Positions 55,480-64,000 of a DNA stretch of 64,000 nt are shown piece after piece. A program made the position numbers and the translations under genes. Numbering within the stretch: position 1 is the first letter of the stretch; each line of letters opens with the position of its first letter. Below the pieces are notes generated by a model. That model was given only the letters and a program-made list of their open reading frames with translations, was not told where the DNA came from and ran no database searches. The stretch is taken from contig NW_020312968.1 of the NCBI RefSeq assembly GCF_003265705.1, positions 10,248,138-10,312,137 on the forward strand. Reading direction: 5' to 3'. The DNA comes from Callorhinus ursinus. Its lineage: Eukaryota > Chordata > Mammalia > Carnivora > Otariidae.

Positions 55480-56345
55480 CCACGGCTTTAGACACTGGTG
55501 AGACATCCAAACGCTGTCTCCATCCTGGGGCTCTCTCCTACAGCCACGCTCGTACAGCTGCCTTCCAGCCCTGGGTGTTCTACTCAATCTCAATCTCACC
55601 CACTCCCCTGACCTGTGACCCGCTGGCTCACAGCCAACGACCATCACGGCCGGTGTTTCCATCACAGACCTCTCCCCTTACAGCCACACCCTCCCCCTCG
55701 ACACGCCACAGGTATCTCCAATGCATGTTCAATACTGGGCTCATGATCACAGCCCTCCCGCCCCTGCCGCCACGTACATGCGGCCTCTCCTCAGTACTCT
55801 GTTGACCATCACGCCCCCACCTCTGCAGCCACTCGAGCCAAAAGCTGGAGAACCGTCTTGCACTACTCCTGTTCCCTCAAAATTCACACACAAGTGGTGG
55901 ACTGGTCCTATAAATTCTCCTTTCTAAATTTCCAATCTGCTTCCTCTTCCCCATCCCCATACCTTAATCAGGTCCTCATCTCTCCTGTAACTAACCCCCT
56001 TCCTCCCGCCCCTGTCTCCAGTCCCTTGCCCTCACTCATCTCCCAAACTATAGCCCAAGTTGCTGATGTAACATAAAACACGAGCTCAATACCTGTCCAT
56101 GAAAATCGTCTAGCTGTTGCCTCACTGCTTATAGAAGAAAAGTTCACGCTCCTTAGCACTTCGAACAAGATGTCCCTGGTGTGGCCCCAACAGCCACCCT
56201 GCAGCCCTATCTCCTTCCACCCACACTCACCCTACCCATCATGTGATTACATGGTTCCAGAAAGCACTGAAAACCTTCATGACTTCATGTCTTCTTCTGT
56301 ACTGTGCCTGGTACACAGTAAGCATTTAAGAAACGGCACATGTGG
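55480..56345 (+). mobile_element. L2 LINE, long 3' portion
   Basis: One of the longest L2 pieces. Blocks run 'agacactggtgagacatcca', 'tgttcaatactgggctcatg', 'actcgagccaaaagctggag', 'gttgcctcactgcttataga', 'cacgctccttagcacttcga' and the 3' end 'gtgcctggtacacagtaagc'. The C-rich frames of 133, 68 and 72 codons are decayed L2 ORF2. Confidence 0.75.
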
Positions 56346-56379
56346 TCACATCATACTCTTAGAAGGACGACAGTGACAA

Positions 56380-56775
56380 TGACAACGAATGGGTCCATGA
56401 GGGCCAGACTATGGATGGTTTTGTGGACCAAACCAAAGCACTGAGATTTCAGGCACAGCAGAGCATCTAAGCATCTGGGGGTCTGATGGTGCCAAAATTA
56501 TAACCTCTGGTAGCAGGTATTATGAATGATTAAAGGAAGGGGGGTATAGAGGCCATTTGGGAAGCTGTTACAATAGTCCAGGTAAAAGGTGTTCATAGAG
56601 GAAATGTGAGAATAGAGAAGAATATGTTTCTCTCTAAGTCCTTAGGACTTGGAAGCAGCAGAGAAATGGGGATGAGCAAAATAAAGTCTGCTAAAATTAT
56701 GAAAGTCAGCAAAAAAAATGAGGGTACCTTTGATGCAAATTTAGAATTTGGGAAGGGACATATTTTCAGTTTTTT
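56380..56775 (-). mobile_element. L2 LINE fragment
   Basis: Reverse L2 blocks: 'agggccagactatggatggt', 'aagctgttacaatagtccag' and 'gtaaaaggtgttcatagagg'. It lies head to tail in opposite orientation to the L2 at 55480-56345. Confidence 0.7.
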
Positions 56776-56995
56776 CCAAAGGTGCCAGCTACAAGGATAG
56801 ATAATATAATCTGCAATGCCAACCTATAATATAATCTATAATCTACCAGATAATCTATAAAAATGTCAGAATCCTAGAGGTACTATTCACAGAGTTAAGA
56901 GTTGGGAATCACAAGAGCGAATGAGTGGCTGAGACTGAGTGAGGCATGAGTTCCTCAATTGTTCTGAAAGCTACCGGCCAAGAAGCGAGGGATGC

Positions 56996-57017
56996 AAAAA
57001 AAAAAAAAAAAAAAAAA
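56996..57017. repeat. Poly-A run (about 22 A)
   Basis: A pure A run inside otherwise unassigned sequence, with no SINE body before it. Confidence 0.9.
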
Positions 57018-57159
57018 GGAGGAAAATCTGGCCTTGAACAAGGCTGCTGGCTGCAAAAAGAACACGGAGCAATGGTAAGGCTAGAGGCTAGACTGCTGGC
57101 ATTATAAAAAGGAAGGTTTGCTGGGAAGTTGAAAAAAGACCATTCTGGCTTAAGGAAAT

Positions 57160-57330
57160 CATTTATTCGTCCATCCAACCAATGTTAATGGAGAAGACAC
57201 TTTGCACTGGACACCTTTGTAGGCGCTGGGACTACATCAGTGGCCAGAACCCTGTCCCTCCCCTTGGGAGGCAGACAAAGAAGAAACCAGTAAAAATGTA
57301 ACCACAGGGACTGTTAATCCTCCTCTCGGA
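57160..57330 (-). mobile_element. L2 LINE 3' end fragment
   Basis: The plus strand reads 'catttattcgtccatccaac', 'gtaggcgctgggactacatc' and 'ccctccccttgggaggcaga', the reverse complement of the L2 3' end. Confidence 0.7.
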
Positions 57331-58839
57331 AGCTGCGAGGTGCACATGGAGGACACTTAACACTCAGCTCTAAAATGCTTCCAGAAGTCTTCTCATTTAC
57401 ACTGAAAGTGATTCTTTCTTATATAAAGGTTGCACCAAATGAAATGATGCATCATGTTTTTGTTTATAACTTGCCACTTTGAAGAGGGAGTTTCTGAGAA
57501 ACTGCAAAACTAAATAATGGAGCCCAACTGTACACAAACCTTAAAAGCTGAATTTCCATTGTTTTCTACAAACCTAAACAAAAGTCATGTTTCTCTCTTA
57601 ACCCATAGCATGAGAGACTTCCCACTTACTCTATTTCCACAAATCTTTACTCTGTCTGAACTGTGTGTCCTGGGAAAAAAAACAATCAAAGGGCATCATT
57701 TAAAAACAGCTTGCTAAAATAACAACGCTTGTTTTTTTGTTTCGGTGTAATGCATCATAAGCCTAAGAACAGTGTGGTTCACATCACTCCTTAAAGAAGT
57801 TACATTTTCAAAAAAAAAAAAATTAAATTTCTCATATTCACCTTACTTGTTTCATTGCAAGAACTAAAGTTCATTTTCCAATGGAAGATGGACATCAGGA
57901 AATTTGGGGGAATTTTCTATGCCATTTCTTCCATGGGAAGAGAATTACGTTTGGTAATCTACCACCTCTAAAGGCATCAAACTTTAAAAGTGAAATGGTC
58001 ATCAACACACCCATAAATTACAACTCTGTTTAAGTTAAATGAAAAAGTCTATGAAAGTGTGCTTTATGCCGTAATGCAGCAAACACATACTTTATAAAGA
58101 GAAAAAAGAAACCATGAATATCTCAGCCGAAAGGTAGCAATTTATTTATCTGAACAGCCCTGAAACACGACATAAGAAAAACATGTTCTTTATTGGCCAA
58201 TAAAGTGAGTGAATGAGAAACGACTAAAGCCAGTTTGCTGTACAAATACAACTCTTGAGGCCCTCCCTCAAAAACTTTTTCTTGTTTAAAAAAACTACCA
58301 ATTTCAATGAATATGAATTTATTTGGTAAACACAATTCAGACAATATGGGTGCTACCTGGTTCCCAAGATCACAACAGCTCCTCAGGAGCAAACAATGAA
58401 TGAAGGGGCTATCACTGCTGAAAGTCACAGAAATCAGGCCAAAAGAAAAAAAAAATTAAAAAAAGGCAGATGTGATTTTCAAAGACAGTAAAGTGGGACC
58501 AGTTGGTACAGAGGCAAAGAGCTTTGCATCCCTGACGAGATCTAAAAGACATACTCTGTTTTACATAATCTTTCCAAGAATTGGGGAAGGTTGTGACAAC
58601 TTTGGGGAAATTTTCTATGCAAATATCAGCTTTAATAAACTCTGACGCTTAAAGGAGCAAGCAAACCCTTGGCAATCAGGAAACTTACTCCAGAAGTACA
58701 ACAGCCTGCCCAAAATTCCGAGTAGCCAAGAGGCCCCTAGTTTGAGGCTCCTTGCATTTTATGCTTGAACAGCCGATTCAAATGGGCAGTCTCCATGTCT
58801 CAGGGAATTTCAGGCAGGAAAAGAAAAAGTTAAATTGTT
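57331..58839. other. Unassigned, 1.5 kb
   Basis: A repeat-poor stretch. A related pair of words occurs: 'ggaattttctatgcc' near 57909 and 'gaaattttctatgca' near 58607. A 101-codon minus frame (58123-58428) has no recognised domain. Confidence 0.5.
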
Positions 58840-58849
58840 CTTAACATAT

Positions 58850-59047
58850 ACTTTTTTAAGATTTGATTTATTTGAGAGAGAGAGAGAGAGAGAGAGAGAA
58901 CATGAGCACTGGGGGAGGGGCAGAGGCAGAGGGAGAAGCAGGCTCCCCACTGAGCAGGGAGCCCGACGCAGGGCTTGATCCCAGGACCTCGGGATCACCA
59001 CCTGAGCTGAAGGCAGACACCTAACCATCTGAGCCACCCAGGTGCCC
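58850..59047 (-). mobile_element. SINEC with (GA)n
   Basis: A complete minus-strand SINE with about 13 GA units (58874-58899). The target duplication 'cttaacatat' lies at 58840-58849 and 59048-59057. Confidence 0.95.
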
Positions 59048-59057
59048 CTTAACATAT

Positions 59058-59654
59058 TTTTCAAGTAGAGTTTGTTTTTTTCTTATAGTATTTAGGTTCT
59101 TGCTAAAATAAATGCATAGGAAGTTAAGGTGAGCATTATATGAAAAAATATAGACATACCCCTGTGTAAAGGCTGTGTTTCACCACTGTAGTTTATCTAT
59201 CCTGTAGAACAGACAGGGCAGCCTCCTAAGTCAGTCTTCCCCCATCCCCCAGTTGGATCAGACGCCTACCCTGCAAGTTTTACCATGATTACTTGACAGA
59301 AATGAAAACGCTGCAGAGGGCCCTCCATGCGCCCAGACGAAAGGAAAGAGCACTGGCCGTGGAGTCAGGGTCAGCTCCTCAATCAATGCAGGCCTCCGGT
59401 CTGAGCCCCTGCTCAGGCAGCACGAGAGGGGAGGACGGAGAAGACCTGTGCTTTCCAAATCCCAGGTCTCGGCCCACCATTGGGGAGTAAAATCAATTTG
59501 GTGGATCATGACCCGTGTTTGCTAGAGGTTGTAAGCGGGGAGGAACATATCTGAAAATACCAAAATGCATCTCATATAGTAAAGTTAAAGTATTCTTTCG
59601 TGAAAATTTTTTAAATACATTTATTTGTAGGTCTCTGTATACTGGCTTTCAAAA
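59058..59654. other. Unassigned sequence
   Basis: No recognisable repeat or exon. Frames of 65 and 83 codons overlap on opposite strands. Confidence 0.5.
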
Positions 59655-59667
59655 CAGAATGCATTTC

Positions 59668-59856
59668 TTTTCTTTCTTTCTTCCTTTTTTAAGATTTTAT
59701 TTATTTTTCAGAGAGAGAGAGAGAGAGAGCACAAGGAGGGGGAGCAGAAGGTAGAGGGAGAAGCATGCTCCCTGCTGAGCAGGGAGCCCAACGTGGGGCT
59801 CCATCCCAGGAGCCTGGGATCATGACGCTTCACCGACTGAGCCACCCAGGCGTCCC
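59668..59856 (-). mobile_element. SINEC with internal deletion
   Basis: A minus-strand SINE. Between 'atcatgac' and 'gcttcaccgactgagcc' about 17 bases of consensus are missing, and the breakpoints share GAC. The target duplication 'cagaatgcatttc' / 'cagaatgcagttc' lies at 59655-59667 and 59857-59869. A TTTC/TTCC run forms its reversed tail. Confidence 0.94.
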
Positions 59857-59907
59857 CAGAATGCAGTTCTTAAACGGCAATGACACGGCCATAAAAGGCT
59901 CTCAGAT

Positions 59908-60285
59908 GTCGTGAATGTCTGAGTTCCCCAAAATTTGTATGTGGAAATCCTCACCCCCATAAGACTGTATTAAGAGGTGGGGCCTTTGAGAGGGGATTAG
60001 GTATTGAGAGCAGGACCCTTAGGAATATGGGATTAGTGCCCTTAGGAAACAAGAGACACCCCCCCCCCCCCCCCCGCCGAGGGACCCTCATCTTCCTCCC
60101 ACCATGTGAGGACACAACGAGAAGTCAGCACTGTGCAGCCAGCCAAGGGTGCCCACGAGAACCTGACGGGGCTGGCACCCTGACCTCAGGGGCCTCCACG
60201 ACTGTCAGAACTGGACCGCAGCTGCTTACAAGCCATCCAGTCTATGGTACTTTGTTCCTGCCGCCTGAACCAAGGCAGACTGATT
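59908..60285 (+). mobile_element. MaLR LTR (MST/MLT1-like)
   Basis: LTR blocks: 'gtcgtgaatgtctgagttcc', 'attaagaggtggggcctttg', 'gggattagtgcccttaggaa', 'caccatgtgaggacacaacg', 'agccatccagtctatggtac' and 'tgccgcctgaaccaaggcag'. A C run of about 17 (60059-60075) interrupts it. Confidence 0.88.
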
Positions 60286-60499
60286 CTCTTTTACTTCCGG
60301 CTCAAATGTGACTGAGCAACTGAAAAGCCATGTGCAAAGACTGGTTTGCAGGAGCAAGTCCTTGGAGACCATGCAGGAGTTTGCAAGGCCACCAGCCTGG
60401 AGAAGCCACAGAGGCCGGGCTATGTCTGCTTCCAAGAGGGCTCAGAAGTACACGGTCAGGAAGAATCCAGCCAGCAGAGTCTAGGGTCCTCCGCGGCCA
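60286..60499. other. Unassigned sequence
   Basis: Probably a continuation of diverged L2 sequence from the right, but not assignable. Confidence 0.4.
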
Positions 60500-60945
60500 C
60501 CTCGACTGCGCCTGGCTGCGGTCCAGGTCATGGATGAGGGGAGGGCCAGACAGGACTCAGGAGCCCGGGCAGGCTGTGGCTAGGATCCAGCAGAGGGTTG
60601 AGAAGCTGGATTAGGACGCCATCAGCGGGAACAATGAGAACTGGATGGATTTGGAGGGTGGGGGGAGGGGGAGATGTTCAGGAAGCAAAAGCAACAGAGA
60701 CACGGGATGGCTGAGATGCCATGGGGTCAAGCGTGGTTCCCAAGTTTCTGTCTTGTGTGGCTTGGTGCCCACCGCAGAGCTAGGGAACCCTGCAAAAGGA
60801 CCAGGTATGGAGAGAAAAAAACCAGTCTTCTGGTCTTAGCCATGTAAAATCTGAGATGCCTTTGAGATACCCAAGTACATAAGTACAATTTCAGTGATGT
60901 AATCTAGAGCTCATCGAGAGGCCCAGGCTGGAGAACCAAAGTTTA
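60500..60945 (-). mobile_element. L2 LINE fragment
   Basis: Reverse L2 blocks: 'gaactggatggatttggagg', 'ggttcccaagtttctgtctt', 'aatctgagatgcctttgaga' and 'cgagaggcccaggctggaga'. Frames of 94 and 63 codons nearby are not genes. Confidence 0.65.
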
Positions 60946-61004
60946 GACCGACCTAAGGTCTTCCTTTTTAAATCTCTTCTTCCAAAACTACATTTTTGGA
61001 AGAA

Positions 61005-61215
61005 GTGCAACAGCATGAAGCAGAGAAAAAAACGTGGCTTTAAAATCAGAAAAACCATGACTAGAACCTCAGCACCACCCCTTACAGGCCCTGTGCTCAT
61101 AAGCATATTATAATCTGAATAGGTTTCCATTTCCTCCAGCGTCACCTTCAGGAGCATGGTGAAGATTAAAGAAACAACACTTCAAAAGTGCCTGGAATAC
61201 AGTAAGTTCTTGGCC
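61005..61215 (-). mobile_element. MIR-like fragment
   Basis: Reverse MIR order: 'cgtggctttaaaatcagaaa', 'atgactagaacctcagcacc', 'catggtgaagattaaagaaa' and 'aaaagtgcctggaatacagt'. Moderately clear. Confidence 0.65.
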
Positions 61216-61244
61216 AAGTTGAGCCAGACCGTGTTTAGACCTCT

Positions 61245-61320
61245 CTGCATACCCCACAGCACCCGGTACTGTCCTGGGCAAGCACTCCATCAGTATCCAG
61301 CATGTTGAACTGACTTGAAA
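61245..61320 (+). mobile_element. L2 LINE 3' end fragment
   Basis: Sense L2 terminus: 'accccacagcacccggtact', 'gcaagcactccatcagtatc' and 'atgttgaactgact'. Confidence 0.6.
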
Positions 61321-61754
61321 TATTCTGAAAACTGTCAGAACACCACTGTTTCCTCTTCCTAGACAACCATCAGCTCATAAAATCATTCCCTTACCTGGTG
61401 TCCTGTTGGAGCAACATCCAAACATAAATGACACACAGAGCAACATGTCTCAACCCACATCACCCACATACCCTGGTGTTATCTCTCAGTCCTGGAGGAC
61501 CCATCGCTTAGCAGGACCACAACTATCAAGACCACCTAAAGTCCTAGATACCCAATCCAGTCATACGAGTTTGTTCTGTGATCCATATGGCTCTGAGAAA
61601 AGCCAGGCCTGGTTTTATTACTTCCCTAGAATTTCTGTAGAAGCAAGCAGATGGCCCCCTCTCCACACATCCTGGGATTCACCTGGAAACACTGAGTGCT
61701 TCCGGAGGCTTATACCTTGAGCAACAGATTCAATACTTCCTGCTAATAGTGGGG
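61321..61754. other. Unassigned sequence
   Basis: No repeat recognised. A 104-codon frame at 61406-61720 has no recognised domain and ends in unremarkable sequence. Confidence 0.5.
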
Positions 61755-61920
61755 AGACATCAGCATCATCCAGAGACCAACTCACACTCAGATTACTGTA
61801 CCCCCCTTCCCCAAAGTCTCTGATTCAGAAGGCCTGGGGTATGTGTGAGAATTTTAACAAGTTCTCAGGTGATGCTGCTGCTGCTGCTGTTCCGGGGCCA
61901 CACCTGAGAACCACTGCCCT
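61755..61920 (+). mobile_element. hAT-Charlie element (MER5/MER20-like)
   Basis: The blocks 'gacatcagcatcatccagag', 'agtctctgattcagaaggcc', 'ttttaacaagttctcaggtg' and the terminal 'cctgagaaccactg' identify a non-autonomous hAT element. A TGC/CTG run of five units (61874-61889) lies inside it. Confidence 0.75.
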
Positions 61921-62379
61921 GGCTTCCTCCCTGGGGTCGGGCTACTGATGGGTCCTACATTTAAAGAAAAATCAGCAGAGATGGGGAAGTTTTTACCTGA
62001 AGTGTCCTACGGTTTGCCTTGTAGATGATCACAAGCTGTCTTAATTATGAACGACAAATGTTTACGCCTTAGGAACTTATAGGCCCTGTTTTAACAGTTT
62101 GGGAATGTTCTGTTTCATGCTTGATAAGTTCTACTTATCGGCTCGCTACCATTCACTTCTGAGTAAACAAAAAGAAATAGCTATTTAAATAGAGAGCCTG
62201 TCCCATCCTCATGCCACAATCTCTCCACCTAAGCAAGCACCGTTTCCTCCTACTGCAGGACTCGGCTATCATTCTCGCAGAGCTATCGCAGCTCACCTTG
62301 AAGAACTTTCTTCACAGCTGAACCTTTCAGCTTGAGTGACCTCAGTGGTGGCCCCGTTCATCTCGACAGGATGGAGGGG
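61921..62379. other. Unassigned sequence
   Basis: No recognisable repeat or exon. Confidence 0.5.
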
Positions 62380-62690
62380 ACTCATTCATTCATTCCAATA
62401 TTCACTGGGCGCCTACTCTGTACTAAACACTTGAAAAACAGTGTGAAAGAACTATGGCTTCTGCCCTCAAGGAGTTTCTAGAGTTAAATGTGAGTTGGGG
62501 CAGAGATGAAAGGAAAACAACGTCCTGGGAGGACCCATAAGTATAAGCATCCAGTGTGTAAAGAAACGTGTGGAAGTATCCACTGTGGTAAGTAAAGAAA
62601 ACATATGAAGAAGATTGCCTTTAGGTTAGATGATCAGAGAAGGCCATGGTCCCCAGAAGAGGCGACACTTAAACTGATTAACTTAGAGCA
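62380..62690 (-). mobile_element. L2 LINE 3' region
   Basis: Reverse L2 blocks: 'cattcattcattccaatatt', 'gggcgcctactctgtactaa', 'ctgccctcaaggagtttcta', 'gatgatcagagaaggccatg' and 'gaggcgacacttaaactgat'. Confidence 0.8.
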
Positions 62691-63044
62691 GCTTAAGTCC
62701 ATTCCCGTCTGTGTACCTGAGCCAAACTCACTACACTAAGCCACTCCGGGTGCTTTAAAAATGTTTACCTGATGCCTATAAATAATAAAAGGAATAACAC
62801 ATTTTATATTCAATTATTATTTCTGTTAAAGAGGTAAAAAAAAAAAAAAAGATCATTCATAGGCATGCTGGTTAAAAAAAGGCTGGAGGTCTGGTGAATG
62901 AACCCTATTTATGATGAAAGATGAAGGACCACAAGCCAAGTACTGAAACTACTGGCATTTCTAAAATGGTCCGAAAAATAATAAAACCATTAGCATAATT
63001 ATGAAACGTCCCTGAGTTTTAAAGAGTGATAACTGTTTGAATGC
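62691..63044. other. Unassigned, AT-rich
   Basis: Only an A run (62837-62850) stands out. Confidence 0.5.
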
Positions 63045-63150
63045 ATAAATTGTTCCGTACACATTTATTAAATCCCTACCATTTGCCAGGGATAGTGCTA
63101 AGTTCCAAGAATACAAAGATAAATAAAACACGATGCTTAACCTTTCCCAC
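63045..63150 (-). mobile_element. L2 LINE 3' end fragment
   Basis: The plus strand reads 'catttattaaatccctacca', 'tttgccagggatagtgctaa' and 'aatacaaagataaataaaac', matching the complement of the L2 3' end. Confidence 0.6.
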
Positions 63151-63316
63151 TGACAACTGTTAGCAAAACACCTAGGATATGCTTACTACTACATTGCTGT
63201 TGTTTTGTTTCCTTTCTTGATCAAAAATTGTTATGACCAAAGATCCAGAGATCATGATGGTGGGCATGGTTGAAAAAGGAAAGAAACAAGAAAGTATGTA
63301 TTAAATGTTGAAAACC

Positions 63317-63515
63317 GGGGCGCCTGGGTGGCTCAGTCGTTAAGCATCTGCCTTCGGCTCAGGTCATGATCCCAGGGTCCTGGAATCGAGCCCCGCATCG
63401 GGCTCCCTACTCGGCGGGAAGCCTGCTTCTCCCTCTCCCACTCCCCCTGCTTGTGTTCCCTCTCTCACTGTGTCTCTCTCTGTCAAATAAATAAATAAAA
63501 TCTGAAAAAAATAAT
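63317..63515 (+). mobile_element. SINEC, young copy
   Basis: A complete plus-strand SINE close to consensus with an 'aaataaataaataaaatctg' tail. The target duplication 'aaatgttgaaaacc' / 'aaaggttgaaaagcc' lies at about 63303-63316 and 63516-63530 with small differences. Confidence 0.96.
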
Positions 63516-63530
63516 AAAGGTTGAAAAGCC

Positions 63531-64000
63531 ACTACCCAACATGGCAAATCTACTGGATTCCTTATGCTAGTCTATCAAGCAAAGAAATAGATTTTTATGG
63601 CTAGAGAGAACGATATCCGCCTCCCAAACCCCTTGCTCAGCATTCCTGGATGCAGAGGCTTCAGTATCCCCTTTTTCTTACAAAATAAATTCTTTATCAC
63701 CCTGTCTTCCGTCCCATAACTTTAGTTCCAATTCAAGGTAATCATACTCTCTAGGCCCCCCAGTGCTTGTAAGTCCAACCCTTGCCCGAAGAACCTCCAC
63801 TTGAAAAACACACAGGCCCAGTGTTAGTAGGAGCAATACTGTCCACTCAGTGCCTTACAGTTCATCACCACGTTACAAGTGACTTTCTAAAACCCTTAGA
63901 GAAAACAAGTGTCAAGAACTCGCTCACCCACTATGTAAACTCCCCCAAACCTGCTGCACCCCTGTTGTTTATTCAGTCCCATTAACAACACAGAAGACCT
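63531..64000. other. Unassigned sequence
   Basis: No recognisable repeat or exon. A 67-codon frame at 63782-63985 is unsupported. Confidence 0.5.

Noticed and set aside
55404..55805. 133-codon proline/serine-rich frame
   Set aside because: It overlaps a long sense L2 fragment. The C-rich coding look is decayed LINE sequence.

Overview
This window is nuclear DNA from a placental carnivoran, most likely an arctoid caniform (bear, panda, mustelid or seal group). The main evidence is 28 copies of tRNA-Lys-derived Can-SINEs (SINEC). Most carry the caniform body, with the CCTGGGTGGCTCAGT head, an ATCGAGCCC B-box region, a CT-rich stretch and an AAATAAATAAAATCTT tail. One L1 3' end (35293-35421) also resembles recent caniform L1 3' ends. 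I see no copies with the cat-type SINE body. The species cannot be fixed from the sequence alone.

I found no protein-coding exon, rRNA, tRNA gene, CRISPR array or viral coding region that I can support. The longest open frames (207, 135, 133 and 130 codons) are either chance frames or lie in L1, L2, MIR or SINE remnants. The window is therefore intergenic or deep intronic DNA, and its content is a layered record of transposable elements.

The oldest layer is MIR and L2 fragments, hAT-Charlie (MER5/MER20-type) remnants and four MaLR LTRs, spread throughout. Above it lie L1 fragments. A minus-strand block covers 6745-9510, a diverged plus-strand copy 16785-18490, a copy with a nested L1 tail 20485-21528, an L1M 3' region 38485-39530, a minus L1M block 44264-45220, a 2.6-kb 5'-truncated copy 45395-48047 and another 48945-49945. 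The youngest layer is the SINEs, many with 12-18 bp target-site duplications and many nested inside older repeats. Of the 28 SINEs, 21 are on the minus strand.

The less expected signals are: two perfect direct duplications of 50 bp and 39 bp about 1.0-1.3 kb apart; a head-to-head SINE/L1 junction (35165-35421); two SINEs inserted into the same target (44542-44978); a tail-like A/T insertion flanked by 13-bp repeats (6991-7081); two repeat-free segments rich in transcription-factor-like motifs (12740-12920 and 26780-27130); and a strong CTCF-like word (12372-12391). I found no evidence of a new gene system. Family names come from recognising consensus features by eye, without alignment, and element boundaries of ancient repeats are approximate.
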